A model generated the notes under the pieces. The model was not told the origin of the DNA. It ran no database searches and saw only the letters and a list, made by a program, of their open reading frames with translations. From the NCBI GenBank assembly GCA_035559435.1, contig DATMBC010000031.1, positions 1-57,619 on the forward strand: a stretch of 57,619 bases of DNA, in the 5' to 3' direction. This document shows positions 20,294 through 28,992 of this stretch, one piece after another; the first letter of the stretch is position 1; each line of letters begins with the position of its first letter. A program made the position numbers and the translations under genes. This DNA is from a bacterium. Lineage in GTDB: Bacteria > Zixibacteria > MSB-5A5 > WJJR01.

Positions 20294-21643
20294 TCAGTCG
20301 GACGGGCCGGACTCGATTCGGTGAACCGTCAATCCGGTCAGGAGTTTCGGGAAAAAGAACGTCGATTTGCGCGGCAGGTTGCGACGCAGACGCGCCACCT
20401 CGAAGATGGCATCCAGCGGCGTGGGGGGCAGGAGGAACCCCAGCTGGACCTGGCCGCCACGGACCGCTTCGATCACCGCCGGGGCATCCTTGGGATAGCC
20501 GATGCGCTCGCTGTGGTCGATCTCATCATCGGAGAATCCGAACGCGGCACGCAGCACGCCCGTCTCGAAGACCGCGGTGGGCAGGGCGCGGCAGGCCTCG
20601 GGCAGATCGGCCGGCCAGGGCCATTGGCTCATCTGCGCCCGCCCCGCCTCGATCAAAAGGCCGATCTCGGTCGGGAGGCTGATCATGGCAAAGGCCGTGC
20701 GTCCGTTGCGGGCCCGCTCGGCCACCAGACCCAACAGGAAGGAAGCGCGCTCGTCGAAGGGGACATCGGGCATCGGAATGAGCGCGACGTCGAAGAACTC
20801 GGCGACCCGTTCGATCACCTGGTCGATGTCGGCATGGGACACATGGGTGATGGTGCGGTGGATCGGCAGCACCGTCATGCCGGGCGCCTCGGCGTTGAAG
20901 AAGGCCATCATGGCGTTGGCCCAACGGTCGTCGTGCTTGCGCTCCCAAGTGTCGCGGGCGGCAGCGGTGCGGTGATGGCCGTCGGCGATCACGCACTCGC
21001 GCGCTTCCATCAGCGCGAGAATTTTCGCCACCCTCTGGGGGTCGCCGCAGCGGTAGAGCCGGTGCAGCGATCCATCGGGTTGCTCCGCCTGCGCCATCGG
21101 CTCCCCCTCTTCGCAATCGCGCAGGATGCGGTCGATCGCCTGCGCCGGATCGGAGTAGATCATGAAGATGAGGCCGAAATCGGCCCCGGTGGCCAGACGC
21201 AGTTGCGCCCGATCCTCCCGCACGTGCGAGTGGGTTTCCTCGTGTGAAAACAGACCGGTGTCGCGGACGTCGCCCAGGGCGATGAAACCACGCCGGGTGA
21301 GTTTGCGGCCGCCGACGCTGTAGGTCTGCGAATACGGGTAGACGGCCGGACCGCGGTCGGGCACCAGCACCCCCTGCGCCAGCCAGGTTTCCAGCGCCAG
21401 GTTGGCGCGACGGTAGTGCTCGCCGGTCGGGTCGGGCCCGCCGCCGGCGGGAGCCACAACGATCCGGGCGATGTTGTAAGGACTCTGCGCCAGCAAACGC
21501 GCCACCAAGGCATCATCGAACTGGTCATACGGGGGACTGAAACAGTCGGCCGGATCACCCACGATGGCGGGATTGAATCGCCAGGCGGCAAAGGGGCGGA
21601 TACGGATGGTCGGTCTCCTTCGGTCGGGACGGTGTCGATTCAC
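20294..21643 (-). CDS. DUF1015 (SerK-like) family protein
   Basis: A 449-residue DUF1015 protein: IRIRPFAAWRFNP near the start, SPPYDQF, ARLLAQSPYNIARIV, the central VIADGHHRTAAA motif and MAFFNAEAPGMTVLPIHRTI. One archaeal relative is the ADP-dependent serine kinase SerK; most bacterial members are uncharacterised, so the substrate is open. The GTG start at 21643 gives a basic 12-residue extension not expected in the family; an AAGGAG stands 7 nt before the Ile codon ATC at 21607 where the conserved domain begins. Confidence 0.85.
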   Translation of the reverse strand: MNRHRPDRRRPTIRIRPFAAWRFNPAIVGDPADCFSPPYDQFDDALVARLLAQSPYNIARIVVAPAGGGPDPTGEHYRRANLALETWLAQGVLVPDRGPAVYPYSQTYSVGGRKLTRRGFIALGDVRDTGLFSHEETHSHVREDRAQLRLATGADFGLIFMIYSDPAQAIDRILRDCEEGEPMAQAEQPDGSLHRLYRCGDPQRVAKILALMEARECVIADGHHRTAAARDTWERKHDDRWANAMMAFFNAEAPGMTVLPIHRTITHVSHADIDQVIERVAEFFDVALIPMPDVPFDERASFLLGLVAERARNGRTAFAMISLPTEIGLLIEAGRAQMSQWPWPADLPEACRALPTAVFETGVLRAAFGFSDDEIDHSERIGYPKDAPAVIEAVRGGQVQLGFLLPPTPLDAIFEVARLRRNLPRKSTFFFPKLLTGLTVHRIESGPSD

Positions 21644-21703
21644 GCGCCCAAGACGGTCAAGTTAGAGCCTGTGTCGCGCAGAGACAAGAACTGGCTGGCA
21701 AGG

Positions 21704-22768
21704 TCAGATGCGCACATCCAACCCAGGCGTGTCGGCGGCAAAGACCTCGCCGCAGATCGCCGCATCGTTGATCCCGGCGTCGTGCAGCCGCCGCAACATC
21801 TCATCGGCGCGCGCCGGATCGACGGTGATGAACAGTCCCCCCGAAGTCTGCGGATCGACAAACAACTGGCGCTGCGGCTCGGTGATTGCGTCGTCGAACT
21901 GGATGCGCCCTTCCAACGACCGGGCGTTTGCGGCAAGCAGGCCCGGGTGAATGCCAAGAGCGAGCATCTCCAGACCGACGTCCCAGCGCGGAACACGGCT
22001 GTAGTAGAGACGGATGCCGACGCCGCTGGCGGAGGCGACTTCCCACGCGTGCCCGCCGAGGCCGAAGCCGGTGATGTCGGTCACACCATGCGCGCCGCCG
22101 ACCGCCAACATGACTTCGCAGGCGCTTCGGTTGAGGGCCGCCATGCGGTCCAGAACCGGCTGCGCACGGGAAAGCTCCAGACGTTTCGCCGCCAGCCCGT
22201 TGACCACCGCGCCGGTGCCGACCGGCTTGGTGAGAATGACCAGATCGCCGGAACGGGCGCCAGCGTTGGTCTTGATGTCGGAGTCACGTACAAGGCCGGT
22301 GACGGAAAGGCCGTATTTGAGTTCGTCGTCGCGGACAGTGTGCCCGCCGACCAGGGCCGCGCCGGCTTGTTTAATCGTCTCCAGTCCGCCCTTGAGGATC
22401 TCGGTCAGCTGTGGTTTGGGAATGCCCTTGGTCGGAAAACAGCAAAGGTTCAGAACCGCCCGGGGCGTGCCGCCCATGGCGTAAACGTCGGAGAGAGAGT
22501 TGGCGGCGGCGATCCGTCCGAACAGAAACGGGTCATCGCACGGGGGCGTGATGAAATCGGCGGTCAGGACCAAATTGAGGTCCGGGCCGATACGATACAC
22601 CCCGGCGTCATCCGCCGTCCCGATCCCCACAATTACTTCGGGGGGAACGGGGATCTCCAGATCATGGACAATGGCCGAGAGGTCCACCGGACCCACTTTG
22701 CCCGCTCACCCACCCGAGCGCGCAAACTGGGTGATCGGCGCGCCTTCCGGCACCGAGCACTGCGACAT
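21704..22768 (-). CDS. selD: Selenide, water dikinase, itself a selenoprotein (Sec21)
   Basis: SelD makes selenophosphate from selenide and ATP for Sec and selenouridine synthesis. From ATG 22768 (AAAGGA upstream) the frame reads MSQCSVPEGAPITQFARSGG, then TGA (22708-22706), then AGKVGPVDLSAIV and the full enzyme, 354 residues. TGA falls exactly at catalytic Cys17 of E. coli SelD, with the essential Lys kept three residues later (K24). Further motifs: DDAGVYRI, TADFITPPCDDPFLFGRIAAANSLSDVYAMGG, GGHTVRDDE, TDITGFGLGGHA, DPQTSGGL. Sec at this site is well known in SelD. Starting at the GTG after the TGA would delete the active site. Confidence 0.93.
22681..22693 (-). promoter_or_regulatory. Putative SECIS mini-helix in selD
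   Basis: Minus strand GGTCC-GGT-GGACC forms a perfect five-pair stem with a loop starting GG, beginning 12 nt after the Sec TGA (22708-22706). Distance and G-rich loop agree with bacterial SECIS apical helices. It lies within coding sequence, as expected. Confidence 0.45.
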
Positions 22769-23377
22769 GCGTCATCCTTTCGTCGCTTCGGTCGTTCGCC
22801 GAAGCCGGTGAATCATACGTCTTCGCGCGCCTCCAACGTAGCCCATTCTTGAGCAAGAGCATCACGCGTCGATTTGGATCCGCCTGACGCGCCGCCTCCC
22901 GCCGCCGATTGGAGGACCGGACGGGAGGCGTCTCTGAATTGGCAGGGCTCAGGCGACAAAAGGCGCGTACAGGACGATTCGATTGAGACGTGTGCCTCCT
23001 TTCTTCACTGCCGGCAGACGGGCAGACGCAGTTCGGACCATGGCATGTTAATCGCCATGGACGAGTGATTCCGGGAATTGGTCGGAGGGGTGCGAGTTCG
23101 AGGCCGAGCGTCAGAGGGCTCTGGTCACCCGACTCGCCGGGTACAGATACAGCGGAGCGCAGGGCCAAATTGCGCGTGGCGCGAGATGATGATGGCTGGT
23201 TTCGCCGATGTGCTCATCGTTGGCTCAATCGTCTGACATCTTTACGTGCCACGGCACGGCGAGTGTGGATAAATTTTATCGGATTACAGAATTCGCAAGT
23301 CACGGACTTGGTGCGAGTTAACTGGCCGAGTGTCTCCAGGCGGCGATTTCAATCATAATTTGTTGTGATTTATTGGC
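22769..23377. other. Intergenic stretch between selD and the MarR operon
   Basis: About 600 nt separating divergent genes, without a credible open frame. One structure stands out: GGAGGC-GTCTC (22924-22934) pairs with GAGAC (22985-22989) and GCCTCC (22994-22999) across a four-base bulge, followed by a pyrimidine run. I checked it as a possible tRNA-Sec and rejected that. AT content rises towards 23350, where the MarR promoter begins. Confidence 0.4.
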
Positions 23378-23405
23378 TTGACATTATATTTAGGACTCCT
23401 ATATT
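23378..23405 (+). promoter_or_regulatory. Promoter of the MarR - cytochrome P460 operon (leaderless)
   Basis: TTGACA (23378-23383), 16-nt spacer, TATATT (23400-23405). The ATG at 23412 lies where transcription should start, so the message is probably leaderless, which agrees with the lack of a Shine-Dalgarno before this gene. Confidence 0.7.
23388..23404 (+). promoter_or_regulatory. Palindromic operator, probably for the MarR protein
   Basis: ATTTAGGA-C-TCCTATAT is a 17-bp inverted repeat with one mismatched pair, lying between and overlapping the -35 and -10 boxes. MarR dimers bind palindromes of this size, and occupancy here would block RNA polymerase, so autorepression is likely. Confidence 0.55.
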
Positions 23406-23411
23406 ATTCGC

Positions 23412-24008
23412 ATGTCGAATCAACCCGACAATGTCGAGCGGATCGCCGATGGCCTGATGCGTCTGGCTCAGGTGATCGGAAGTCTCAACACCGCAACCGC
23501 CGTTGCGCGGGGGCTTTCGGCGTTGCAACTGCAGATGCTGCAGTTGCTGGCGCAGCGGGGTGGGAGCGAGACGGTCGGCTTTTTTGCGCGACGGTTCTTG
23601 ATCAAGGCCTCCACAGTCTCCGACTCGTTGCGGGTGTTGGAATCGCGGGGGCTGGTCAGCAAGAGACGCGACCACGCCGATGCGCGGGTGGTGCACATCG
23701 CCATCACCCCGGAAGGGCGCGAGGCGGTGGCCATCGCCGCGGCCAGCGCGGAAAAGCTCAAGCGACTGGTCGCCGGCTGGGACGAGGGACGTCGCGCCGT
23801 GATCCTCCCTGCCCTGATCGACCTCATCGACGGCCTGCAGCGCGAAGGGGCGATCCCGGTCGACCGAATGTGTGTTGCCTGCCGCTACTTTGCCATCAAT
23901 TGCGACACCGACGGGGGCTCGGCCCCCTATTTCTGTCGATTCATCAACGCGCCCTTGCGCGCACTCGATCTGCGTGTCGACTGCCCCGATTTCGAACCGC
24001 AGACATAA
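23412..24008 (+). CDS. MarR-family transcriptional regulator with Cys-rich C-terminus
   Basis: A 198-residue regulator. The winged helix occupies ~35-120: LSALQLQMLQLLAQRGG, FLIKASTVSDSLRVLESRGLVSKRRDHADARVVHIAITPEG (recognition helix, then wing D-x-R). The C-terminal extension carries C-V-A-C-R-Y-F, INC, YFCRF and DCPDF, five cysteines that could bind a metal or sense redox. It is followed 23 nt later by cytochrome P460, suggesting the regulator responds to a redox or nitrogen-oxide stress that the cytochrome handles; this link is inferred. Confidence 0.88.
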   Translation: MSNQPDNVERIADGLMRLAQVIGSLNTATAVARGLSALQLQMLQLLAQRGGSETVGFFARRFLIKASTVSDSLRVLESRGLVSKRRDHADARVVHIAITPEGREAVAIAAASAEKLKRLVAGWDEGRRAVILPALIDLIDGLQREGAIPVDRMCVACRYFAINCDTDGGSAPYFCRFINAPLRALDLRVDCPDFEPQT

Positions 24009-24031
24009 CCCACTCCAAGGAGGTCAGAGGC

Positions 24032-24529
24032 ATGATCCGACGTTTCACCATTCCGGCGTTCATGATGATTGCGGCGCTCGCGGTGGCCGCCGGCAGTCAG
24101 GAACAGACATCCCATCAGGTCCCCTACCCCGACGGTTACCGCGACTGGACCCATGTCAAGTCGATGGTGCTGAGGCCGGGGCATGACCTCTACAATGTCT
24201 TCGGCGGCATCCACCATGTCTACGCCAACGACAAAGCGCTGGCCGGACTGAAGGGGAAAAAGAACGAGTATCCCGATGGTTCGGTGTTTGTCTTTGACCT
24301 GCTGGCGCAGTCGGGTGATTCGACCGCGTTGACCGAAGGCGAGCGCAAGGTGCTCGGAGTGATGCACAGGGATGCGGCCAAATACGCCAAGACCGGCGGC
24401 TGGGGATTCGAAGGGTTTGCCGGCAACACCCGTAACCGGGTGGTCACCGATGACGGCGAGTCCTGCTTCCTCTGTCACGATACTCAGGCGAAGGCCACCG
24501 GGCTGGTCTTCTCGCAGTGGCGGGAGTAG
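24032..24529 (+). CDS. Cytochrome P460-like c-type haem protein
   Basis: A 165-residue exported protein: ATG 24032 follows an AAGGAGGT site; signal peptide AFMMIAALAVAAGSQ. Blocks YPDGYRDWTHVKSM, IHHVYANDKAL and GVMHRDAAKYAKTGGWGFEGF match the cytochrome P460 family, and the haem-binding CxxCH is C145-F-L-C148-H149 near the end. Characterised P460 enzymes oxidise hydroxylamine or bind NO; others are just haem-binding. It is in one operon with the MarR regulator. Confidence 0.87.
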   Translation: MIRRFTIPAFMMIAALAVAAGSQEQTSHQVPYPDGYRDWTHVKSMVLRPGHDLYNVFGGIHHVYANDKALAGLKGKKNEYPDGSVFVFDLLAQSGDSTALTEGERKVLGVMHRDAAKYAKTGGWGFEGFAGNTRNRVVTDDGESCFLCHDTQAKATGLVFSQWRE

Positions 24530-24725
24530 CGCGCCGTGGCGGCTTGGCCATGCTGACGGGCGGGACTTCCCGCCCGTTATCATTTGGCAGAACACTTGCT
24601 CCCGCAACCGATTGGCGGCAATCGAAATACCAATGTCATTATCCTCCGACCGGCTTTTTGCGCCACCGGCATCGGGTTTTGTATCTTCCCGGTCCACCCA
24701 AACCGCCACCGGCGAGGTTTTCGAT

Positions 24726-26354
24726 ATGCTCAATGCCATCATCAATGTCCCGGCTCCGAAGAATGAACCGATCAAGTCGTATGCCCCCGGCACACCCGAG
24801 CGCGCCGAACTGCAGAAGGCCATTGCCGCGCAACGCGCCACAACCATTGAGATTCCTCTGATCATCGGCGGCGAGGAAGTCCGCAGCGGTGATCTGGCCG
24901 ATTGCCGTATGCCGCATCAGCACGGGCATGTCCTGGCGCGTTACCACAAGGCCAGGAAGGAGCATGTGGCGCGGGCGATTGACGCGGCGGTGAAGGCCCA
25001 ACCGGCCTGGGCGGCGATGGATTGGGAGCAGCGCGCCGCCATTTTCCTGAAGGCGGCCGACCTCTTGGCCGGTCCCTACCGGATGATCGTCAACGCCGCG
25101 ACGATGAACGGCCAGAGCAAGAATCCCTTCCAGGCGGAGATCGACTCGGCCTGCGAGTTGATCGATTTCTACCGTTTCAACGTCCACTATGCCCGGCAGA
25201 TCTATGCCCAGCAGCCCGAATCGTCGGCCGGGATGTGGAACTACATGGAGCACCGGCCGCTGGAAGGGTTCATCCTTGCGGTGACACCGTTCAACTTCAC
25301 GTCGATTGCCGGCAACCTGCCCACCGCTCCGGCGATCATGGGCAATGTGTCGTTGTGGAAACCGGCTTCCAGCGCGGTGTATTCGGCCTACTTCCTCATG
25401 AAGATGCTGATGGAGGCGGGAGTGCCGCCGGGTGTGATCAACTTCGTGCCCGGTTCGGGCGGAGAGGTCGGCGATCCGGCGGTCGATTCCGAACACTTCG
25501 CCGGCATCCACTTCACCGGCTCAACCTCGGTGTTCCACGCGATGTGGCAGCGGGTCGGCGGTAACATCGCCCGGTACCGTTCCTATCCGCGCCTGGTCGG
25601 CGAGACCGGCGGCAAGGATTTTGTGTTCGCGCATCCGTCGGCCGATGTCGACGCGCTGGTGGTGGCGTTGCTGCGCGGGGCATTTGAGTACCAGGGGCAG
25701 AAGTGTTCAGCGGCTTCGCGCGCCTACATCCCCGAGTCGCTCTGGCCAAAGGTGAAAGAGCGGCTGGGCGATGAACTGGCGCAGATGAAGATGGGCGACC
25801 CCGCCGACTTCAGCAATTTCATCAACGCGGTGATCGACAAGGGCGCCTTCAAGTCAATCAAGGAGTATCTCGATTACGCCAAAAGCGGCGCGGGCAACGC
25901 CAAGATTCTCTTCGGCGGCAAGTGTGATGACTCCGTCGGCTACTTCATCGAGCCGACCGTCTTGACGACCGACGACCCAAAATATCGCCTGATCTGCGAG
26001 GAGATCTTCGGGCCGGTGCTGACCATCTTTGTCTATCCCGACCGCAAGCTCGAGGAGACGCTGGCGCAGTGCGACATCGCCTCGCCGTATGCGCTGACCG
26101 GCGCCATCTTCGCGCAGGACCGGTTCGCGATCGCTCACATGATGCGCGCGCTGGTCAACACCGCCGGCAACTTCTACATCAACGACAAGCCCACCGGCGC
26201 GGTGGTCGGCCAGCAGCCGTTTGGCGGCGCGCGGGCCTCGGGCACCAACGACAAGGCGGGCAGTCTGTTAAACCTGATCCGCTGGGTCTCGCCTCGCTCG
26301 ATCAAGGAGACCTTCGTCCCGCCGAAGGACTGGCGGTATCCGTTCCTGGGTTAG
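24726..26354 (+). CDS. pruA: 1-pyrroline-5-carboxylate dehydrogenase
   Basis: A 542-residue aldehyde dehydrogenase of the P5CDH type, matching the usual ~540 length. It oxidises glutamate semialdehyde/P5C to glutamate with NAD in proline catabolism. Evidence: N-terminal NEPIKSYAPGTPERAELQKAI typical of P5CDH, VTPFNFTSIAGNLP, catalytic E293 in GETGGKD, catalytic C327 in GQKCSAASR, EEIFGPVL and the terminal TGAVVGQQPFGGARASGTNDKAG. Start ATG 24726 is where family members start. Proline dehydrogenase is not in the window. Confidence 0.95.
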   Translation: MLNAIINVPAPKNEPIKSYAPGTPERAELQKAIAAQRATTIEIPLIIGGEEVRSGDLADCRMPHQHGHVLARYHKARKEHVARAIDAAVKAQPAWAAMDWEQRAAIFLKAADLLAGPYRMIVNAATMNGQSKNPFQAEIDSACELIDFYRFNVHYARQIYAQQPESSAGMWNYMEHRPLEGFILAVTPFNFTSIAGNLPTAPAIMGNVSLWKPASSAVYSAYFLMKMLMEAGVPPGVINFVPGSGGEVGDPAVDSEHFAGIHFTGSTSVFHAMWQRVGGNIARYRSYPRLVGETGGKDFVFAHPSADVDALVVALLRGAFEYQGQKCSAASRAYIPESLWPKVKERLGDELAQMKMGDPADFSNFINAVIDKGAFKSIKEYLDYAKSGAGNAKILFGGKCDDSVGYFIEPTVLTTDDPKYRLICEEIFGPVLTIFVYPDRKLEETLAQCDIASPYALTGAIFAQDRFAIAHMMRALVNTAGNFYINDKPTGAVVGQQPFGGARASGTNDKAGSLLNLIRWVSPRSIKETFVPPKDWRYPFLG

Positions 26355-26379
26355 CGCTGGCAATGACAATCTAATAAAT

Positions 26380-26408
26380 GGGTGGTCCCGAATATCGCGG
26401 GGCCACCC
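26380..26408. repeat. Imperfect inverted repeat between convergent genes
   Basis: GGGTGGTCCCG and CGGGGCCACCC pair over eleven positions (one G-T) around AATATCG, between the stops of pruA and the convergent barrel gene. It lacks a T-run in either direction, so terminator activity is uncertain. Confidence 0.35.
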
Positions 26409-26510
26409 CGATGGACGCTGGCAGGACCACAGGGATTGGGCGGCTGTTTCGCGGGCGCACACGACCTGGACGCGCCGCCAGGCGGCGCGCTAACAGGCAA
26501 TCATTCCGAA

Positions 26511-27035
26511 TCACCGTCCATAGCGGATCACAAACTGCGCGCCGGCGTAGTTTGTGATCGCGTTCAGGGTCGCATAGCCGGAGAGACCGAAGCCCCAGGT
26601 GTGCCACGGGGCCAGAAGAATTCCGACTTCACAGGGAATGCCAAGTCCGGATTGCTTCGGCCTGCTTTCGCGAAATCGTGCTGAGAGGTAGCAGAGGCCG
26701 ACATCGGCATAGATCTTGAGGGGACGACGGGTGTAATGAGCGCCGACCACCGGGCCGATTTCGAAGATGGATCGGTTGGGTCCGGTGTCGGTCCCCCAGA
26801 GATCAAATTCGAGTTCTTCCCCGGCGATCATGCGTCCGCCGACATGCCAGATGCTCCATTCTTTCCCGCCGGCCAGCTCGATGGCCGGGCCCTTGATCTC
26901 GTCGATTCCGCCCAACCCAAAGATGATCCACGGGCCTCGCACAGACGACGCTTGAGCATGAACTGAGACGGGAGCAATGCCGCAGGCGATTGCGGTGCCA
27001 ACACACATCACCAACACCCAGCGCACAGGACGCAT
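26511..27035 (-). CDS. Exported protein, probable small outer-membrane beta-barrel
   Basis: A 174-residue protein starting at ATG 27035 behind AGGAGA, with a signal peptide (VLVMCVGTAIACGIAPVSVHAQ). The mature part alternates hydrophobic and polar residues in ~10-residue strands (EWSIWHVGGRMIAGEELEFDLWG, RSIFEIGPVVGAHY, LKIYADVGLCYL) and ends in an aromatic/Arg strand (FVIRYGR), typical of an OmpW/OmpA-like barrel. No specific family recognised. Confidence 0.65.
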   Translation of the reverse strand: MRPVRWVLVMCVGTAIACGIAPVSVHAQASSVRGPWIIFGLGGIDEIKGPAIELAGGKEWSIWHVGGRMIAGEELEFDLWGTDTGPNRSIFEIGPVVGAHYTRRPLKIYADVGLCYLSARFRESRPKQSGLGIPCEVGILLAPWHTWGFGLSGYATLNAITNYAGAQFVIRYGR

Positions 27036-27179
27036 GTTGTCTCCTGAATTGAGCGCATAATGGGCGCACGTTGTGTCGCAGTCAATGACCATTGCGGCGA
27101 GCATTTTTGTCGACTTTCGCCTGTGACCTGTCCCGGAAATCTCCTTGTCCGCCTCCGGGCGGCGAGGTAGCCTTTCCGC

Positions 27180-27671
27180 ATGACACTGGACATCATCCTC
27201 GGAATCGTGATCGTCTTTTTCGCCTGGCGCGGCTGGCGAAAGGGGCTGATCGGCGAAGTGGTGGAAACGGTCGGTGTGGTGGTTGCCATCCTGGTGACGG
27301 CTCGTCTGTATCCGAAGCTGGAAGATGCGCTGGGGCTGACTTCGCCCTGGAGCTGGATTGTCATCGCCGCCGTCATCTTTGTAGCGATCATGATCATCCT
27401 CACTCTTCTGGGCAAGGGACTGCGCAAACTGCTGGAGAAGGCCTCGCTGGGTCCGGTCGAAAAGACGCTCGGGCTGCTTTTCGGAGCGTTCAAGGCGGGG
27501 CTGATCTTTGCGGTTTTAAGCGCGGTCCTGTTGCGCGCCGGCGACGACGGCAAGAAAATCGTCTCCGATTCGCTGGTGGCGCGGAGCAACCTCAAGCTGT
27601 TTGCCTGGGTGACCACCCTGCTGCCGGAGGAGTGGGAGAAGAAAGTCGATTCGGTCCTGCCGGAAATCTGA
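27180..27671 (+). CDS. CvpA family membrane protein
   Basis: A 163-residue CvpA-type protein: TLDIILGIVIVFFAWRGWRKGLIGEVVETVGVVVAILVTARLYP is the characteristic start, with further helices WIVIAAVIFVAIMIILTLLGKGL and LLFGAFKAGLIFAVLSAVLL. Named for colicin V production, the family is widespread and its molecular role is unclear. Monocistronic. Confidence 0.85.
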   Translation: MTLDIILGIVIVFFAWRGWRKGLIGEVVETVGVVVAILVTARLYPKLEDALGLTSPWSWIVIAAVIFVAIMIILTLLGKGLRKLLEKASLGPVEKTLGLLFGAFKAGLIFAVLSAVLLRAGDDGKKIVSDSLVARSNLKLFAWVTTLLPEEWEKKVDSVLPEI

Positions 27672-27786
27672 ACGGACGCCGCTCGCAGAAAATGATATCC
27701 GGACCATACCGGATGCGAGGAATCTTGATTCCCGCTCCGTATGAGGAGGTACACCCGCTGGGAGGGTGAAAGGAAAGGAGTCGGAC

Positions 27787-28278
27787 ATGGCTGATCAGGT
27801 ACGCGCCGCCATTGTGGAATCGATCCAGGGCCTGGGCTCCTACGTGGAGCCGATGCGTGCTCTGGAAGGTCTCTCGGCGGCCGAAGCGCGCAAACGCCCC
27901 AAACGCGGCATCGCCACAATCTGGGAGCAGTTGCTGCACATGGTCTTCTGGCAGGACATCATGCTTACCCGTCTGAAGGGGCAGACCCCTCCCGATGTGC
28001 CGCATGATCAGGACGGCTGGCCGAAGATGCCGCCGGTGGCCGGGCAGGATGAGGCCTGGGCCGACCTGCTGGCCCACTTTGCCTCCGGTCTTCAGGAAGC
28101 CGAAAAGATCGCCCGACGCGCCAAGCTGGGAAACCGGATGTCGCGTCAGACCAAACGGACGTTCGCAAATCAGTTGCTGTCACTGTCCACGCATAATGGC
28201 TACCATCTCGGTCAGATTGTGACCGTGCGTCGGATGATCGGCAAGTGGCCGCCGCCTTCGGGTGGATACACCTGGTAG
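27787..28278 (+). CDS. DinB-family putative metal-dependent enzyme
   Basis: A 163-residue four-helix DinB/YfiT-type protein starting at ATG 27787 (AAAGGAG upstream). Metal ligands are suggested by IWEQLLHMVFWQD (His in helix 2) and THNGYHLGQIVTVRRMIGKWPPP at the end (two His in helix 4). Relatives are thiol transferases for bacillithiol or mycothiol (BstA) or are uncharacterised; given the bacillithiol-type genes elsewhere here, a thiol-S-transferase is plausible but unproven. Confidence 0.8.
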   Translation: MADQVRAAIVESIQGLGSYVEPMRALEGLSAAEARKRPKRGIATIWEQLLHMVFWQDIMLTRLKGQTPPDVPHDQDGWPKMPPVAGQDEAWADLLAHFASGLQEAEKIARRAKLGNRMSRQTKRTFANQLLSLSTHNGYHLGQIVTVRRMIGKWPPPSGGYTW

Positions 28279-28488
28279 AGTCGCGACCGGAACCATATCC
28301 ATCTTTCTTGCTCGCAGCGCGAGGCGGGCAGGAGCCGCAATCGGTGCGCCGGCCTCTGCCCGTCTCTGTCTGTGATGTGGGTGCGCCCCTCGGACGGATC
28401 AAATCCCGCGTCATTCGCTCTGCCAAACCGGCCTGAACGACTCCCGTCCGTCGTGTAACCTTCCCCCCGGCCGCCCGTTCTTAGATGT

Positions 28489-28992
28489 GTGCGACGTTAC
28501 GAACAAGTCGTCAGGCAACATCAGGACCGGGTGTTCAGTTACGCCTGCTACGCGCTGGGCTCGCGCGAAGAGGCGGAGGATGTCGCCCAGGATGTCTTCA
28601 TCCGGTTGTGGGACCACTGGGCCGAGCTGGACCAGGAGAATGTCACTGGCTGGATCATCCGGGTGGCGCGTAATGCCTGCCTCGACCGGCTCCGCCAGCG
28701 TCAGACCCGCGCCGCGCTGCTGCACGAACACTTGGGCGACCGTGAACCCTGCACCGAGCCGGAGCCGGAGGCCGGCGGGAACCATGCGGCGCTTCGGCGG
28801 CAGATCGAGGCGGCAATCCGTGAATTGGACGAGCCCTACCGGAGCATCGTCATCCTGCGCGAAATCGACGAGCATTCGTATGAGGCGATTGCCTCGGCGT
28901 TGACGATGCCACTGAACACGGTGAAGGTCTATCTGCATCGGGCGCGGAGAATGCTGCGGGAGCGATTGAAGGGGATCTATGAATCGGCTTGA
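28489..28992 (+). CDS. ECF-type RNA polymerase sigma factor
   Basis: A 167-residue extracytoplasmic-function sigma factor. Region 2: YEQVVRQHQDRVFSYACYALGSREEAEDVAQDVFIRLWDHW. Region 4: RELDEPYRSIVILREIDEHSYEAIASALTMPLNTVKVYLHRARRMLRERL. Starts at GTG 28489; the stop overlaps the anti-sigma ATG region, so the two are translated together. It should direct transcription of its own operon and an envelope-stress regulon. Confidence 0.93.
   Translation: MRRYEQVVRQHQDRVFSYACYALGSREEAEDVAQDVFIRLWDHWAELDQENVTGWIIRVARNACLDRLRQRQTRAALLHEHLGDREPCTEPEPEAGGNHAALRRQIEAAIRELDEPYRSIVILREIDEHSYEAIASALTMPLNTVKVYLHRARRMLRERLKGIYESA

Noticed and set aside
22924-22999. tRNA-Sec (selC) near selD
   Set aside because: The terminal helix looks acceptor-like, but there is no TCA anticodon arm, no proper T-stem and no long variable arm.
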